64,000 bases of DNA from Flavobacteriales bacterium. GTDB lineage: Bacteria > Bacteroidota > Bacteroidia > Flavobacteriales_F > PHOS-HE28. The translations under genes were made by a program, and so were the position numbers. Below, in pieces: positions 62,321-64,000 of this stretch. The notes under the pieces are model-generated. The model was not told the DNA's origin. It made no database searches and was given only the letters and a program-made list of their open reading frames with translations. Position 1 is the stretch's first letter; every line of letters begins with the position of its first letter. The stretch is taken from positions 38,444 to 102,443 of the forward strand of contig JAHBUL010000004.1 in the NCBI GenBank assembly GCA_019638085.1, given 5' to 3'.

Positions 62321-62716
62321 ATGACCAAGTGGAACAGGATCATCTATTGGGTCTCCACGGTATGGCTGGCCTTGGGCCTGACCTCAACGGCGGCGATCCA
62401 GATCTTCAAATTGAAGACCGATGGGCCCGGGGGTGTTGAAAATGTCTTCCACATGGGCTTTCCCCCGGATATGCTCACCCTGCTTGGCGTGTGGAAGATC
62501 TTGGGCGTGGTCGCATTGCTGGTCCCGGGATCGCCACTCTTGAAGGAATGGGCCTATGCCGGCATCTTCTTCACCATTTCGGGAGCCTTGTACTTCCATG
62601 TGCGGTCAGGTGATGCGTTCGGAATGATCGCCCCCGTATTGCTCTACTTGGTCCTTATCGCGACCTCTTGGTATTTCCGGCCCGCGGACAGAACGCTGGC
62701 CACTATCGGATCATAA
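62321..62716 (+). CDS. DoxX-like membrane protein
   Basis: 131 aa with four membrane helices, starting 5 bp after the VOC stop, so co-transcribed. FHMGFPPDMLTLLGVWKILG and the following helices fit the DoxX-like family. DoxX proteins are linked to redox balance in the membrane; the role here is not known. Confidence 0.78.
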   Translation: MTKWNRIIYWVSTVWLALGLTSTAAIQIFKLKTDGPGGVENVFHMGFPPDMLTLLGVWKILGVVALLVPGSPLLKEWAYAGIFFTISGALYFHVRSGDAFGMIAPVLLYLVLIATSWYFRPADRTLATIGS

Positions 62717-62721
62717 ATTCG
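62714..62721 (+). promoter_or_regulatory. -7-like box of the YdeI-like gene
   Basis: TAAATTCG, one base from TAnnTTTG, ends 4 nt before the ATG at 62726 and overlaps the stop codon of the DoxX-like gene. Confidence 0.4.
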
Positions 62722-62725
62722 TGGC

Positions 62726-63304
62726 ATGAACCCCAAGGTGGACTGGTTTTTCGAGAACGACAGCCAATGGCAGGCGGAATACAACGCCCTGCGCACCATC
62801 GTGCTGGAAAGCGGCCTGGAGGAGGAATTGAAGTGGGGCCATCCCTGCTACACCTTCAAGGGAAAGAACGTAGTGCTGATCCACGGCTTCAAGGACTATT
62901 GCGCGCTGCTCTTCCACAAAGGCTTACTGCTGAGGGATGATGCGGGCATCCTCATCCAGCAGACGGAGAACGTGCAGGGCGCGCGGCAGGTCCGCTTCAC
63001 CAGCCTCAAGGAGATCAAGAAGCTGGTGCCCGTGCTGAGGGCCTACGTCCACGAGGCTGTCGAGGTTGAGCGATCCGGCAGGAAAGTGCCGATGAAGAAG
63101 ACGGCGGAGTTCGACATGCCGGAAGAGTTCGCGGTGAAATTGAAAGAGGTGCCCGCGTTGAAGAAGGCCTTCCATGCCTTGACACCCGGACGGCAGCGCG
63201 GCTACCTGCTCTACTTCTCATCCGCCAAACAAGCGAAGACGCGGGAGGCACGCGTGGAGAAGCATATCGAGCGCATTCTCGAGGGGAAGGGCTTGGATGA
63301 TTGA
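62726..63304 (+). CDS. YdeI/OmdA-type protein with DUF1801 domain
   Basis: 192 aa. The N-terminal part is a DUF1801-like domain (LRTIVLESGLEEELKWGHPC, then VLIHGFKDYCALLFHKG). The C-terminal part is the YdeI/OmdA helical domain (MPEEFAVKLKEVPALKKAFH, then LTPGRQRGYLLY). Cytoplasmic, function poorly known. Last of the AraC-VOC-DoxX-YdeI run on the plus strand. Confidence 0.88.
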   Translation: MNPKVDWFFENDSQWQAEYNALRTIVLESGLEEELKWGHPCYTFKGKNVVLIHGFKDYCALLFHKGLLLRDDAGILIQQTENVQGARQVRFTSLKEIKKLVPVLRAYVHEAVEVERSGRKVPMKKTAEFDMPEEFAVKLKEVPALKKAFHALTPGRQRGYLLYFSSAKQAKTREARVEKHIERILEGKGLDD

Positions 63305-63456
63305 AGTCTGGCACGGGAGGACGGCTGCTTGCCGGAGGTGCCGCTTGGCCTAACTCCCCTACCAAAGGCAGGCGGGCGCGCCAAGAGTTGGGCGCTCAAC
63401 GGAGCTGTTCACCTTTTATACGGCTTCCCGATATAGGGGCAAGAAGCAACCTCGCC

Positions 63457-64000
63457 ATGAAACCCTCCACTTTCCTTCCCTTCGTATGTGCCTCCCTCCT
63501 CCTTGCCTGCGGCCAAGACGATGTCACTACTGCCCAAGCTGAAGCAGAAAGCGAATTGAACAGCCTACAGGACCGGGTGGCCGCCATCACCGGCAGAGCC
63601 TACACCGCCCCGGCTGAAGCAGCCGTGCCCGCGCAGTACGTGCAAGACCAACAGGTCGCCGGGCCCGGCATATCCAATGCAGGACCTACGCAACAGGCCG
63701 TGCAGGAAACGGGTGGCGTACGCACCGTTACCATCCCGAGCAAGGACTTCAACATGCCCATGTCCCAGATGGACTTCCCTGCGCGCTGGAAGGTGCAGAG
63801 CTACGACAACGGGGCCTGGAAGGTGGACGAGCCGACACTGAAGGTCTGGGACGTGTCCGGTGGCAATTACGCGTTCGGCTACGGACAGATGGCCCAGTTG
63901 TACCAACAGTCCGGTGGGGCCATACGCACGCCCCTATCGCCGGAGCAAGTGGTGCTGCAGGATGCCGTGCCCCGGATGCGGAAGCTCGGTTATGAACTGA
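63457..64000 (+). CDS. Lipoprotein of unknown function, partial
   Basis: At least 181 residues, cut by the right edge. MKPSTFLPFVCASLLLACGQ has a lipobox with C18. The rest is alanine- and glutamine-rich and then a mixed region (TVTIPSKDFNMPMSQMDFPA). No domain recognised. Confidence 0.7.
   Translation, partial: MKPSTFLPFVCASLLLACGQDDVTTAQAEAESELNSLQDRVAAITGRAYTAPAEAAVPAQYVQDQQVAGPGISNAGPTQQAVQETGGVRTVTIPSKDFNMPMSQMDFPARWKVQSYDNGAWKVDEPTLKVWDVSGGNYAFGYGQMAQLYQQSGGAIRTPLSPEQVVLQDAVPRMRKLGYEL

Noticed and set aside
1..64000. CRISPR arrays, prophage genes or a restriction or retron defence island
   Set aside because: No regularly spaced repeats, phage structural genes or recognisable defence proteins were seen; the RAYT, antitoxin remnants and MITE-like element are the only mobile or addiction-type features.

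Overview
The window looks like chromosomal DNA of a Bacteroidota bacterium, most likely Flavobacteriales. Eight secreted proteins end in type IX secretion (T9SS) sorting domains. Several genes carry the phylum's promoter pattern (TTG, about 19-21 bp, TAnnTTTG). The tamB/tsaD divergent pair, the two-domain PhoH, the cold-shock protein with a basic N-terminus and the small Crp/Fnr regulator are also typical of the phylum. G+C is fairly high for the group. The placement rests on these families only; no rRNA is present, and I saw no tRNA or CRISPR array.

Layout. 1-8.6 kb: tamB (running off the left edge) divergent from tsaD, then a TPR protein, a T9SS LVIVD protein and a double universal-stress protein. 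8.7-18 kb: a minus-strand block with parE, two small envelope genes and parC, preceded by a secreted M12B-like metalloprotease. 18-25.7 kb: a membrane protein, a family-2 glycosyltransferase, an M3 peptidase, a cytochrome c-FTR1 iron permease and ychF. 26-41 kb: a secretome island of two tandem M43 proteases, phoH, and two very large T9SS surface proteins. 41-51.3 kb: a cold-shock protein, small membrane and secreted genes, a three-gene secreted beta-propeller operon, a flavin reductase, a broken SnoaL-like gene, an orphan antitoxin, and an MDR oxidoreductase with a Crp/Fnr regulator.

51.5-54.9 kb is the most unusual part. An acyl-CoA carboxylase gene is followed by an antitoxin-like gene. 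That gene is start/stop-overlapped by a chimeric ORF carrying an in-frame 114-bp copy of the carboxylase 3' end, with its stop codon lost. Next come nested inverted repeats, a REP-associated tyrosine transposase (RAYT) with palindromes inside its own coding sequence, and a 177-bp MITE-like element with 19-bp perfect terminal inverted repeats and 4-bp flanking repeats. 54.9-64 kb returns to ordinary genes: T9SS proteins (one 5'-truncated), an adenylate cyclase, TerC, VOC, AraC, DoxX, YdeI-like and a lipoprotein cut by the right edge.

Genome-wide habits visible here: genes whose -7 promoter box ends only 4-5 nt before the start codon, implying leaderless mRNAs; domains nested inside other domains in secreted proteins; and strong intergenic hairpins after several secreted-protein genes. 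No complete, clearly new defence or metabolic system was recognised. The best candidates for new biology are the RAYT/REP/MITE region with its gene-tail duplication, the leaderless promoter architecture and the nested-domain secreted proteins.
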